From Vibrio sp. Isolate32 (GTDB lineage: Bacteria > Pseudomonadota > Gammaproteobacteria > Enterobacterales > Vibrionaceae), in the NCBI RefSeq assembly GCF_022397955.1, contig NZ_JAKEUQ010000008.1, forward strand, positions 1-64,000: 64,000 bases of DNA, given 5' to 3'. The translations under genes were made by a program, and so were the position numbers. Positions 8,729 through 16,249 of the stretch are shown in pieces; the stretch's first letter is position 1, and every line of letters begins with the position of its first letter. The notes below the pieces were generated by a model that saw only the letters and a program-made list of their open reading frames with translations, ran no database searches and had not been told where the DNA came from.

Positions 8729-8782
8729 AAACAAACCTATCTGCACTAGTTTGTTTACATCCACCAGCATTGCTGGTGGATT
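8729..8782 (+). repeat. Degenerate copy of the 3' end and hairpin at 4977-5032
   Basis: Both segments encode the same final peptide, LKQTYLH or KQTYLH followed by a stop, then a near-identical tccaccagc / gctggtgga hairpin. The spacer between stop and hairpin differs. This suggests duplication or recombination of cargo gene ends within the island. Confidence 0.55.
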
Positions 8783-8856
8783 TATCCCCATTTAGAAACA
8801 ATAATAATTACTCTCTCATGATCGAAATCTGCTTTTTATACTAAACAGTCATTAAT

Positions 8857-10113
8857 TTACGGGACGATAATTTTCGTGTATTCCTTATTATTACCACCCT
8901 CCAAACTATTATTTTTATTTCCTTCATAAGCATCCAGCTTCTTGGTCAACTCTAGATTTTTCTTATATTCAAAATCTAACTTAATCCGCAAAGCTCTCTC
9001 TGTCGGATTACTAGATCTAATTACTTCATCATATTCCTTTCTCAGATCTAGCAGTTTACCTTCAATCACAGTTAATTCATTTTCCAATCTAGCTCTTTCT
9101 AACCTTTTATAATAAAGAATTTCATTCTCTGATTTACTATTTAATACAGTTTTATTTATATCACGTTTTATTTTCTTTAGGTGGTTATTTAACTTAACAA
9201 TATCTTCTCTAGCGACCATTAATTCATGCTTACTATCATTATAATTAATTTCTTCCTGCTTCTTAACTAAGCGAAGTCTATTAATTTCAGAAGTGGTTTT
9301 TATTAATTCTTTTTTTAGTGAAACTGACCTACATTCTTCTTTTCTAAAATTGGACTCTTGGTCTATTATTTTTGACTCAATGCCTGAAAGCTTAATCAGT
9401 TTAACACTTAACTCTTTTTCTACTTGGCTATAAGAAGCATTAAGAGATTCTAAAGCCGCCTTAAGTCGTTCAACAAGAGCCTCTAAATACTCTGCTTTAT
9501 CCTTATGTACAGCACTTGTTAACTCCTTCGATTTACCACGGACAAACCCTAATTGAATAAATGCCCTACCTGTAAGATCTTGCAGCTTCTTCATATTGCC
9601 TTTTCCCATTAGGCGAAAAGGATGAATCAATTTTTCGAAATCGAAATTAAAGAAGGTCATATGCACGTGAAAATTTTCAATGAACTCTTCGGATTTAAAA
9701 TGGCCCTCATCAACATGAAGATCAATCGCCATTGGAAACAGCCCAAAGTTCTTATGAATAAAGTTTGCCAATTTCTTACAGCAATCTATAATTTTATCTT
9801 TCCAATTGAATGGATACTTTGACTTTACAACCATAACTTGGTCTCGAGAAAGAACAACAACATTATCAACGAAGGCGTTTGAATTTTTAGAGAATTCAAT
9901 ATTGCAAGTACGCTTACCTGCAGCTTCCTTCAATTTTTTCATTCTCTTCTCACAATTTGCGAATGAAACAACCTCTTGAATATAAACATTTCCACAACTC
10001 AACTCCGGATAGACGTTCTTGTCATCTACAATAGTTCTTACATGATGTTTTCTAAGACCAAGAAATTGAGTTTTTTTAAATCCCTTCATCTGACTAGATA
10101 CATAATTACTCAT
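8857..10113 (-). CDS. MobV/Pre-like relaxase (plasmid mobilisation type)
   Basis: The 418-residue protein starts MSNYVSSQMKGFKKT at 10113, where TAGG lies about 8 bases upstream; an earlier ATG at 10155 adds 14 residues without a ribosome-binding site. It has DLHVDEGH about residue 145 and NFHVHMTFFN about residue 160, matching the His-Asp-Glu and His-x-His metal-binding motif of MobV relaxases. The C-terminal half is a long coiled coil (about residues 205-400), also typical. Relaxases nick oriT to start transfer, so this gene could make the island mobilisable by a helper. It is AT-rich compared with the dnd genes. Identification rests on the motif; whether it is active is unknown. Confidence 0.7.
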   Translation of the reverse strand: MSNYVSSQMKGFKKTQFLGLRKHHVRTIVDDKNVYPELSCGNVYIQEVVSFANCEKRMKKLKEAAGKRTCNIEFSKNSNAFVDNVVVLSRDQVMVVKSKYPFNWKDKIIDCCKKLANFIHKNFGLFPMAIDLHVDEGHFKSEEFIENFHVHMTFFNFDFEKLIHPFRLMGKGNMKKLQDLTGRAFIQLGFVRGKSKELTSAVHKDKAEYLEALVERLKAALESLNASYSQVEKELSVKLIKLSGIESKIIDQESNFRKEECRSVSLKKELIKTTSEINRLRLVKKQEEINYNDSKHELMVAREDIVKLNNHLKKIKRDINKTVLNSKSENEILYYKRLERARLENELTVIEGKLLDLRKEYDEVIRSSNPTERALRIKLDFEYKKNLELTKKLDAYEGNKNNSLEGGNNKEYTKIIVP

Positions 10114-10295
10114 AATGAAACCTATTTTTTTATTTACATTAACAAATAATTTCACATGGTGTAAACACTGAACAAATCACATTAAACAAGGAAAATAAAA
10201 AACATCGAACCATATTAAACCACGATGTTTCAATATGTTTCATGGTAGTTCTAATTTATTTTAAATTAATTGGAGCTAATTTTTGATAGCGTAGC
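10114..10295. other. Region upstream of the relaxase gene
   Basis: This stretch is AT-rich. It includes a near-palindromic segment around 10205-10245 (catcgaaccatattaaacc...gatgtttc), which would be a natural place for an oriT or the relaxase promoter. I cannot identify a nic site. Confidence 0.3.
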
Positions 10296-10815
10296 GGCTT
10301 TGTTGCGTAATTCAATGGAACTAAATCCAGAACCTACGATCTGATTAGTTCCGTCCACTCCCTCTCTTAGCCCAATACCTAAACCTCATTACAAAACAAC
10401 CAGGAAGCAAATACACCCAATCATTAACCGTGGTTCTCTGACCTTTTGGCTTGATGACGCTGCGATAAATGGGTGAGCACAAAGAAAACAGCATAAGCGT
10501 AGGAGGTCTCGTCGGTTAAGAGATTTAGCTATCACGATAACGCTCAGGGTGAAGCGAGTTTTCTATGCCGCTGAAAGCGCGGTCCCCATCAAAATCATGC
10601 CTTGGGTTGCCAGAAGTTATACGGCTCAAATAAGTATTAGAAAGAGCGGAATGGACACCATAGACGCTCGCTGTCAGAAATCGAGATGGATCGAGTTAAA
10701 CAGTTGTTAGGAGGGCGATTGAACTTAAGAGATTACAATGCACAGGTGGGGGGAGACTTACTCGATGATAAAAGCGTTGAACAAGCATACGGAGCTAGGT
10801 ATGCCTGAAGACTAA
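10296..10815 (+). pseudogene. Degenerate IS5-family transposase remnant
   Basis: The sequence starts at 10296 with ggctttgttgcgtaattc, a terminus typical of Vibrio IS5-group elements. A transposase N-terminus follows in one frame (INRGSLTFWLDDAAING then a stop) and its C-terminus in others (RVKQLLGGRLNLRDYNAQVG, then MIKALNKHTELGMPED and TAA at 10813-10815). Stops, frameshifts and a large internal deletion separate them, and no right inverted repeat is seen. It is a dead element. Confidence 0.75.
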
Positions 10816-10895
10816 ACGCCCTTACAAGCCCCACCGCCTAGCGTATTCTGCAGTGAAAATCTAGTAAATGAAAGACTAAGACAGGCACAGTTGCA

Positions 10896-11246
10896 ATACC
10901 TATTGGCGTACAACTACTGCCTATTAGCACACTAACCCTGCCTATTGGCGCACTAATACTGCCTATTGGCGCACTAATACTGCCTATTGGCGCACTAACG
11001 CTGCCTATTGGCGCACTAACACTGCCTATTGGCGCACTAACACTGCCTATTGGCGCACTAACACTGCCTATTGGCGCACTAATACTGCCTATTGGCGCAC
11101 TAATACTGCCTATTGGCGCACTAATACTGCCTATTGGCGCACTAACACTGCCTATTGGCGCACTAATACTGCCTATTGGCGCACTAACACTGCCTATTGG
11201 CGCACTAATACTGCCTATTGGCGCACTAACACTGCCTATTGGCGCA
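10896..11246. repeat. Tandem array: sixteen 21-bp units
   Basis: From 10917 the unit CTGCCTATTGGCGCACTAAYA recurs every 21 bp exactly, sixteen times, the last one cut short at 11246; a degenerate unit precedes it at 10896. Copies differ mainly at one C/T position. The period is two helical turns and a multiple of three. One frame is open from 10872 to a TAA at 11280-11282, giving repeats of LPIGALT or LPIGALI, but it has no ATG, GTG or TTG start. It may be an iteron-like protein-binding array. Confidence 0.95.
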
Positions 11247-11388
11247 GATGTAACGTCTACTCAATCAAAAGCTCCCAAATAACTAATTTTTAGGCACTGA
11301 CAAAGTACACTCCATGGATCCGCCCTCAACCTAAATTTCAGGGTATCTATTATACCTATGGACAAAGACGCAAAGGAAAAAGAGCTTA

Positions 11389-11982
11389 TTAATTCCAACT
11401 CAGCGCTTCAAGGTAGGGCATCATGATATTAGTCATTCGGTAATACTTGGCATATTCCCAGAGCTTATCGTGATTGAGCTTATTAGCTCGTTTTGCTTCC
11501 ACAAATGCTTCAATCGCAACGTCAATCCCGATTTTATTACGGAACTTAAAACAATCAACAATAGTCCGCTCAACATCAGTCACCAAAATAGGAATACCAT
11601 CAACTTGTCTTGAGACAACTCCAAAATTCGCCATGTCTCTGGTGCGAACAATTCGTATGTTTGGGTAGTCAATGCTGGGCGCTCTATCGTTTTTATTAAT
11701 GCTGATCCACACCTGAAATGGCGCTTGGGTGGTGAGGTCGTGGTATCTGAGAGCAGACAGAAGGCAAATAACGCTATTTTTCGCTCTAGCACTAACCTCT
11801 GCAAAAGATTGCATTTCTGACTCTTCTCGCCCTACGTATCCATAAAGCCCTCTCTGAAGTTTTTCTATATGACCTTTTTCCACGGCGCGAGAAAGCGCTG
11901 CACGAGTGATGTTGAATTTCGCGGCATCTGAGGTAGTAAATATAGATAACTTTTTAAGTTTATCTCGTTGTGAGGGATTCAT
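11389..11982 (-). CDS. AbiEi-type antitoxin/transcriptional regulator (solo)
   Basis: The 197-residue protein has an N-terminal winged-helix antitoxin domain (FTTSDAAKFNITRAALSRAV, then KLQRGLYGY) and the AbiEi C-terminal part with the typical TDVERTIVDCFKF. AbiEi is the antitoxin and autorepressor of type IV toxin-antitoxin pairs whose toxin AbiEii is a nucleotidyltransferase. No AbiEii follows: downstream on the minus strand lies the 21-bp array. A perfect 18-bp inverted repeat sits 6 bp upstream of the start and is a likely operator. It is therefore a solo regulator or the survivor of a pair. Confidence 0.85.
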   Translation of the reverse strand: MNPSQRDKLKKLSIFTTSDAAKFNITRAALSRAVEKGHIEKLQRGLYGYVGREESEMQSFAEVSARAKNSVICLLSALRYHDLTTQAPFQVWISINKNDRAPSIDYPNIRIVRTRDMANFGVVSRQVDGIPILVTDVERTIVDCFKFRNKIGIDVAIEAFVEAKRANKLNHDKLWEYAKYYRMTNIMMPYLEALSWN

Positions 11983-11988
11983 TTAAAA

Positions 11989-12036
11989 TGATACGCTTTG
12001 TAGTACATTGTATGTATTGTACTACAAAGCGTATCA
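11989..12036. promoter_or_regulatory. 18-bp perfect inverted repeat, likely AbiEi operator
   Basis: The arms tgatacgctttgtagtac (11989-12006) and gtactacaaagcgtatca (12019-12036) are perfect complements with a 12-base spacer. The site lies directly in front of the AbiEi gene. AbiEi proteins are known to bind inverted repeats in their own promoter; binding here is inferred. Confidence 0.75.
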
Positions 12037-12450
12037 CCGTTCCTGCAATAAAGCAGAACATATTAGAAATGTTACCTGAAATCGTTTCAAGGCATATCAG
12101 GCTAAATATGACCGCCGCAGGTTATGACGATGAGGCACACCATCGCTTCCCCATCTCTGCTCATACTATGCCATATCGTTTACTGGAGTATGAGTACTGC
12201 TGAATTCTACTGCATAGTGAAAAGCCGACATATCCAATCGGCGCACTGCCCCGATTATTAACATTCAAGGTTTCAATACACAAACAAAGTGCAATTCCCG
12301 AAATATATAACAAAGCCACCACCACATTCACAGCACACATATTAAGCCGCTTCGGTTAAGCATAACTAAATTTTGGATATGGATTAATGTGTTGCACCAC
12401 TGCAGTAATAATTGTGTATGTTGTAGCTATTAAAAATCGATAAATAGGGA
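12037..12450. other. Stretch without a recognisable gene
   Basis: The 414 bp between the operator and the sulfur permease gene show no convincing coding frame. A plus-strand frame running across the operator to 12203 has no ribosome-binding site and begins inside the AbiEi gene. The motif tcggcgcactgcc at 12238-12250 resembles part of the 21-bp repeat unit. Confidence 0.4.
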
Positions 12451-13368
12451 TTAGTTTGGCTTTGTATGCAGACTCGGCAACACAAGAGTCCCAAGATAAA
12501 TACCAACAATGATACTCAACACAGAAAAAACACCCGCTAGAGAAAGCACCGGCATGGCAACAAGAAGTTGAGTGTCATTCCCTCCTCCTGCCATCACGGC
12601 CCCAAACCCCATAAGTACACCAGCAATTAAATGTTTACCAAACCGACGTATCGGGCTAAACCTCAATGAAAAAGATCCTGTAAATAGTGCAGCACTGATC
12701 ATTCCAACCAATAGTGAGGTCATCAATATAAAACGCTCACTACTCGGCCAGTCTTCTGTCTTCCCATGCCAAATTGAAGTACCCATAGATTTCAGCAAAC
12801 CACTTGGCGTCCAATGCGGTTCATACAAGAATACGAAGCCGGCCATCAACCCAATACCCAGCATTGAAAACCACAGCTTACGATTGACCGAGTTCATAAA
12901 GTAACAACTCACCACAATTATGAGCGAGATACTCCCAAGGAATATGTATCTGGAAAAGTCGGACAGTACCAACCTAGAGCCTTTCAACTCCGAAGGCAAA
13001 ACTGGAGCAAACACCAGCCAAGCAACAAACCAACCGAATACAGTAGCCAACATAACCACTTCGCCGCGAGCTAACCTGCTCACTGTAGAAACCCCACAAC
13101 CACTGTTGATTGCCGCGCCAATACCAAATAGAAAGCCACCAAGCAGTGAGAACAAACTCGGCCAAAAAGCTATGGACAACTGGCGCCCCTCAACCACTGA
13201 ACCTAACCCCATTGATACCCAAGCCAGCGATCCACTAAAAACAATCGCAACGATGAACATTGGTGATCCTTTTATCGCCTCTTTTACTCCTCTCACCATA
13301 CAAAGGCCTGTGGTTTGGGCGAGATATCCCAATAAGAAAATGCAGAGCAAAGCGAGAATAAACAACAT
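12451..13368 (-). CDS. YeeE/YedE-type sulfur (thiosulfate) permease
   Basis: The start at 13368 follows TGGAGG and gives a 305-residue membrane protein with about nine to ten helices. It has the duplicated fold marks of the YeeE/YedE family: an early GLCMVRG, INSGCGVSTVSRLARGE in the first half and VMAGGGNDTQ in the second, where the family often has a cysteine in place of the third Gly. Characterised members import thiosulfate through conserved cysteines. It diverges from the M15-like gene by 79 bp, at the edge of the phosphorothioation cluster, so it may supply sulfur for DNA modification; that role is inferred. Confidence 0.8.
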   Translation of the reverse strand: MLFILALLCIFLLGYLAQTTGLCMVRGVKEAIKGSPMFIVAIVFSGSLAWVSMGLGSVVEGRQLSIAFWPSLFSLLGGFLFGIGAAINSGCGVSTVSRLARGEVVMLATVFGWFVAWLVFAPVLPSELKGSRLVLSDFSRYIFLGSISLIIVVSCYFMNSVNRKLWFSMLGIGLMAGFVFLYEPHWTPSGLLKSMGTSIWHGKTEDWPSSERFILMTSLLVGMISAALFTGSFSLRFSPIRRFGKHLIAGVLMGFGAVMAGGGNDTQLLVAMPVLSLAGVFSVLSIIVGIYLGTLVLPSLHTKPN

Positions 13369-13447
13369 ACATAGCCTCCAGATTGCATTGATTTTGCTGT
13401 TGTCGTTCGTTAAATATAGTAAGAGCGTAAAACTTCTAGGTAAGAAT
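13369..13447. promoter_or_regulatory. Divergent intergenic region, permease / phosphorothioation cluster
   Basis: Both flanking genes point away from this 79-bp gap and each has a ribosome-binding site at its edge (TGGAGG minus, CTAGGTAA plus). It must carry promoters for both unless they start inside genes. I see no strong -35/-10 pair. Confidence 0.5.
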
Positions 13448-13975
13448 ATGATCCACATACTGGTTAACTGGCATAAAGACAAGCACCCCGGCTATTTGGG
13501 TAGCAACGTAACTAATAAGCTTTCTAATGCCGAATTACAGCGCTTAATGGTTCAGGTTATCCGGCCCATCGAACGAGAGTTTGGAGAAGTAACGGTGACC
13601 TACGGCTACACCAGCCACTCTTTGCTTCGTTGGATATTGAAGAATAGCCCAGGTGACATGGCTCCAGACATTGACCAACACGCTTCCATGGAGCTCAACA
13701 GCAAAGGCAAGCGTATTTGCAAACGCGATGGAGCAGCCTGCGATTTCTATGTTGAAGGCTATGAAACCCGAATGGATGAAGTCGCGAAATACATTTGCAC
13801 TCACCTACCGTTCGACCGCCTCTACTTTTATGGAAAGAACAAACCGATCCACATCAGCATTGGCCCTGAAAACAGCCGGTATGCACTGATTCGGCAAGCA
13901 CGAAGTGATGGGCTTCGCGTAAATACGAAAAGTGCAAAAGGCAGCGCCACACAGACCTTATTCGATGACTTATAA
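13448..13975 (+). CDS. Peptidase M15-like protein in the phosphorothioation cluster
   Basis: The 175-residue protein begins MIHILVNWHKDKHPGYLG at 13448, where AGGTAA lies upstream; a longer open frame to the left overlaps the permease gene and is rejected. Around residues 75-100 it has DQHASMELNSKGK, then GAACDFYVEG, which resembles the His...Asp zinc motif (SxHxxGxAxD) of M15 D-Ala-D-Ala peptidases and the hedgehog fold. A YGYTSHS element precedes it, as in that family. It lies 27 bp before the methyltransferase-like gene and is probably co-transcribed. Its function in DNA modification is unknown; it may be a DNA-binding or structural derivative of the fold. Confidence 0.6.
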   Translation: MIHILVNWHKDKHPGYLGSNVTNKLSNAELQRLMVQVIRPIEREFGEVTVTYGYTSHSLLRWILKNSPGDMAPDIDQHASMELNSKGKRICKRDGAACDFYVEGYETRMDEVAKYICTHLPFDRLYFYGKNKPIHISIGPENSRYALIRQARSDGLRVNTKSAKGSATQTLFDDL

Positions 13976-14002
13976 TCGAAAAAACATCTGAGAGGACAAG
14001 GA

Positions 14003-16030
14003 ATGAACGAAGAACTGTTTGCTGAGTTGGTGGCACAAATCAAAGTGGGGAAACAATTGCCGGATGCCGTTTACCTTCATAGAGACGCCCTCAATGCCCT
14101 TCCGAACGTTCTCACTCAATTCATTCCTGCCGTCGCAAAAGCCGTTAGCTTAGAAGATGACAACTGGAACCTAGTTAAGCTATTCAAGAAAGAGTTCCGC
14201 TTATCCCTGCTTCATTACCCTGACTTTTACACCGATTCCTACCCGGCTTTAAAACAGAGCTTAAACGTCGACCTCTCTAAACTCAGCCATAAAGTTATGA
14301 GCTACGAAGGCTCTGATAATCCTCCGATTTTGCACCGTAAAGAGACCATGATTCTGCCCGACAGCGAATACTTCGAGCACTTCACCTCTTTAACACAAGA
14401 AGGTGAAAATGCAGGGCTGTACGAGAACAGTCGCTTGATCGGATTTAAGCGCTCTTGGGAGAACTTGATTGCACGCCATGGTTACGAGCTTGTCGATGGC
14501 CGCCTGTTTCGTAGCTCTGCAATTACGCAAGTAGAAGACGCAGGGATAGACAGGCACAGAACCGCATTAGTACGACATGAGTTGTCTGCTCCGATGAAAA
14601 CATTGGTCAAGCATGGTTACTTAGAAGGCTCTTACTCTATTTTCGACTACGGTTGCGGCCGAGGTGACGACTTACGAGAGCTTGAAGCGCATGGTTTAGA
14701 TGTGCTTGGTTGGGACCCGAACTTTCAACCGGATAACGACAAAGTTAGTTCCAGCATCGTTAACTTAGGCTTTGTACTTAACGTTATTGAAGATCAAGAT
14801 GAACGATTAGAGGCACTATTAGGGGCTTGGGAGCTAGCAGACAAATTCCTGGTGGTGTCTGTGATGCTGGCGAACGAGAACTACATTGCGCAGTTCAAAC
14901 CCTATAAAGATGGGGTGATCACCTCTCGTAACACCTTTCAAAAGTACTATGCGCAATCTGAGATAAAAGCATACATAGAAAGAAGCCTTCAAGAAGACAC
15001 CATTACCGTCGCGCCCGGTATTTTCTATATATTCAAAGATAAACTCGAAGAACAGCAATACCTACAGAGTAAATACAAACGACACCACAAGTGGCAACAA
15101 CTGACTTCGCCAGAACCTATCGAAGCGAAAGATAAAGCCAAGCTACTTATCACTCAGCATCAAGACCTGTTCAACAACTTTTGGAATACCTGTTTAGAAC
15201 TAGGCCGTATTCCGGCCAACGACGAATTTGAACACTCCGACAAAATCCGAGAGTTAATCGGCTCACACAAAAAAGTGTTCAATCTGCTGCAAGAAATGTT
15301 CGATACCCAAGAGTTTGAGCAAGCCGAAAAAAGCAGAAAGGAAGACCTTTTGCTGTATTTCGCTATGGGGCTGTTTGAGAAAAGAAAGCCTTACACGCAG
15401 CAGCCAGAGCCACTAAAGCGCGATATCAAAGCGCTGTTTGATGACTACAAAACTGCCATTAACCTCGCTGCCGAGCTACTGTTCGCGATTGCCGACACCG
15501 ACTTAATCCAGCGGCAGTGCGAGAAAGCACATAACCAGTTACCAGCAAGCCTTCTAAACGAAGGGCACTCATTGATTCTTCATCGAGACTTTATCGATGA
15601 GTTACCATTACTGCTACGAGCATACGTTGGGGCGGGACTGCAAATGTATGGCGAGATGGATCAAGAGATAGATCTAATCAAAATTCATATAACATCCGGG
15701 AAGCTGACCCTCACCGCCTATGACGACTTTGAAAGATCGGTTCCTTTCTTAGTAGAACGCATAAAAATCAAGATGGCCGAGCAAGACATCGACTTCTTCG
15801 ATTACGTTAATGAAGAACGCAGGCCACCACTACTTAATAGGCATCTTTACATGACAGCCGAACACGAGAACTATAAGAAACAGCTGAGCTTCGACAAGCG
15901 ATTGGCGAAGCTCATGGAGTTTGAATCAAATGAAGAAACACATATGGTGAGAGCAGAATTTGAAGTGCTTTTAGGTAAACACAACAAAGAAATCAAAGGG
16001 TTCATAATCAACACCCAAGTACCCACGTAA
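14003..16030 (+). CDS. DNA phosphorothioation-associated putative methyltransferase
   Basis: The 675-residue protein contains a class I SAM-binding motif, FDYGCGRGDDLRELE, about residues 213-228, followed by LDVLGWDPNF and a VLNVIED segment, as in SAM methyltransferases. Flanking regions are long and helical. Its overall layout matches the large protein family found repeatedly beside dnd genes and annotated as a phosphorothioation-associated methyltransferase. The target is not known. GAGAGGACAAGGA precedes the ATG. It lies 219 bp upstream of dndB in the same direction. Confidence 0.8.
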   Translation: MNEELFAELVAQIKVGKQLPDAVYLHRDALNALPNVLTQFIPAVAKAVSLEDDNWNLVKLFKKEFRLSLLHYPDFYTDSYPALKQSLNVDLSKLSHKVMSYEGSDNPPILHRKETMILPDSEYFEHFTSLTQEGENAGLYENSRLIGFKRSWENLIARHGYELVDGRLFRSSAITQVEDAGIDRHRTALVRHELSAPMKTLVKHGYLEGSYSIFDYGCGRGDDLRELEAHGLDVLGWDPNFQPDNDKVSSSIVNLGFVLNVIEDQDERLEALLGAWELADKFLVVSVMLANENYIAQFKPYKDGVITSRNTFQKYYAQSEIKAYIERSLQEDTITVAPGIFYIFKDKLEEQQYLQSKYKRHHKWQQLTSPEPIEAKDKAKLLITQHQDLFNNFWNTCLELGRIPANDEFEHSDKIRELIGSHKKVFNLLQEMFDTQEFEQAEKSRKEDLLLYFAMGLFEKRKPYTQQPEPLKRDIKALFDDYKTAINLAAELLFAIADTDLIQRQCEKAHNQLPASLLNEGHSLILHRDFIDELPLLLRAYVGAGLQMYGEMDQEIDLIKIHITSGKLTLTAYDDFERSVPFLVERIKIKMAEQDIDFFDYVNEERRPPLLNRHLYMTAEHENYKKQLSFDKRLAKLMEFESNEETHMVRAEFEVLLGKHNKEIKGFIINTQVPT

Positions 16031-16170
16031 ACTTTTAGAAAAAAAGCGCCCTGCCATAGAAATCCCCTCTCTATCACTGTAAAATACTCGACCTATTTTG
16101 GCAAACCAATGTAGTATTTCGCACTTTCGAAACGCACACATAACAAACCCGACGCCTAGTATGTCATTTT

Positions 16171-16210
16171 TTGACAAACTAAAAATAATTAACTTTACTT
16201 ATTTTTAGTT
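16171..16210 (+). promoter_or_regulatory. dndB promoter overlapped by a 12-bp perfect palindrome
   Basis: A consensus TTGACA (-35) at 16171-16176 is followed after 17 bp by TTTACT (-10) at 16194-16199. A perfect inverted repeat, aactaaaaataa (16177-16188) / ttatttttagtt (16199-16210), with a 10-base spacer fills the promoter, which is the expected position for a repressor operator. DndB homologues are reported to repress dnd operons; which protein binds here is not shown by sequence. Confidence 0.65.
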
Positions 16211-16249
16211 CTTACGTCATAAAAATAACAAACCAACTAAGGTCTTCCC

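Noticed and set aside
10917..11246. CRISPR array
   Set aside because: Units are contiguous 21-mers without spacers, and no cas gene is present.
10872..11282. Possible repeat protein encoded by the 21-bp array
   Set aside because: The frame is open but has no ATG, GTG or TTG start and no ribosome-binding site; kept as a repeat and not as a gene.
11970..12203. 77-codon plus-strand frame across the AbiEi operator
   Set aside because: It begins inside the AbiEi gene, translates the inverted repeat, and lacks a ribosome-binding site.
12920..13447. Long plus-strand open frame extending the M15-like gene to 351 residues
   Set aside because: It lies over the minus-strand sulfur permease gene, has no ribosome-binding site at its start and a biased composition; the ATG at 13448 has one and begins the conserved part.
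13369..16249. A dndA cysteine desulfurase was looked for near dndC
   Set aside because: No pyridoxal-phosphate enzyme is encoded in the window, so sulfur delivery must come from a host gene.
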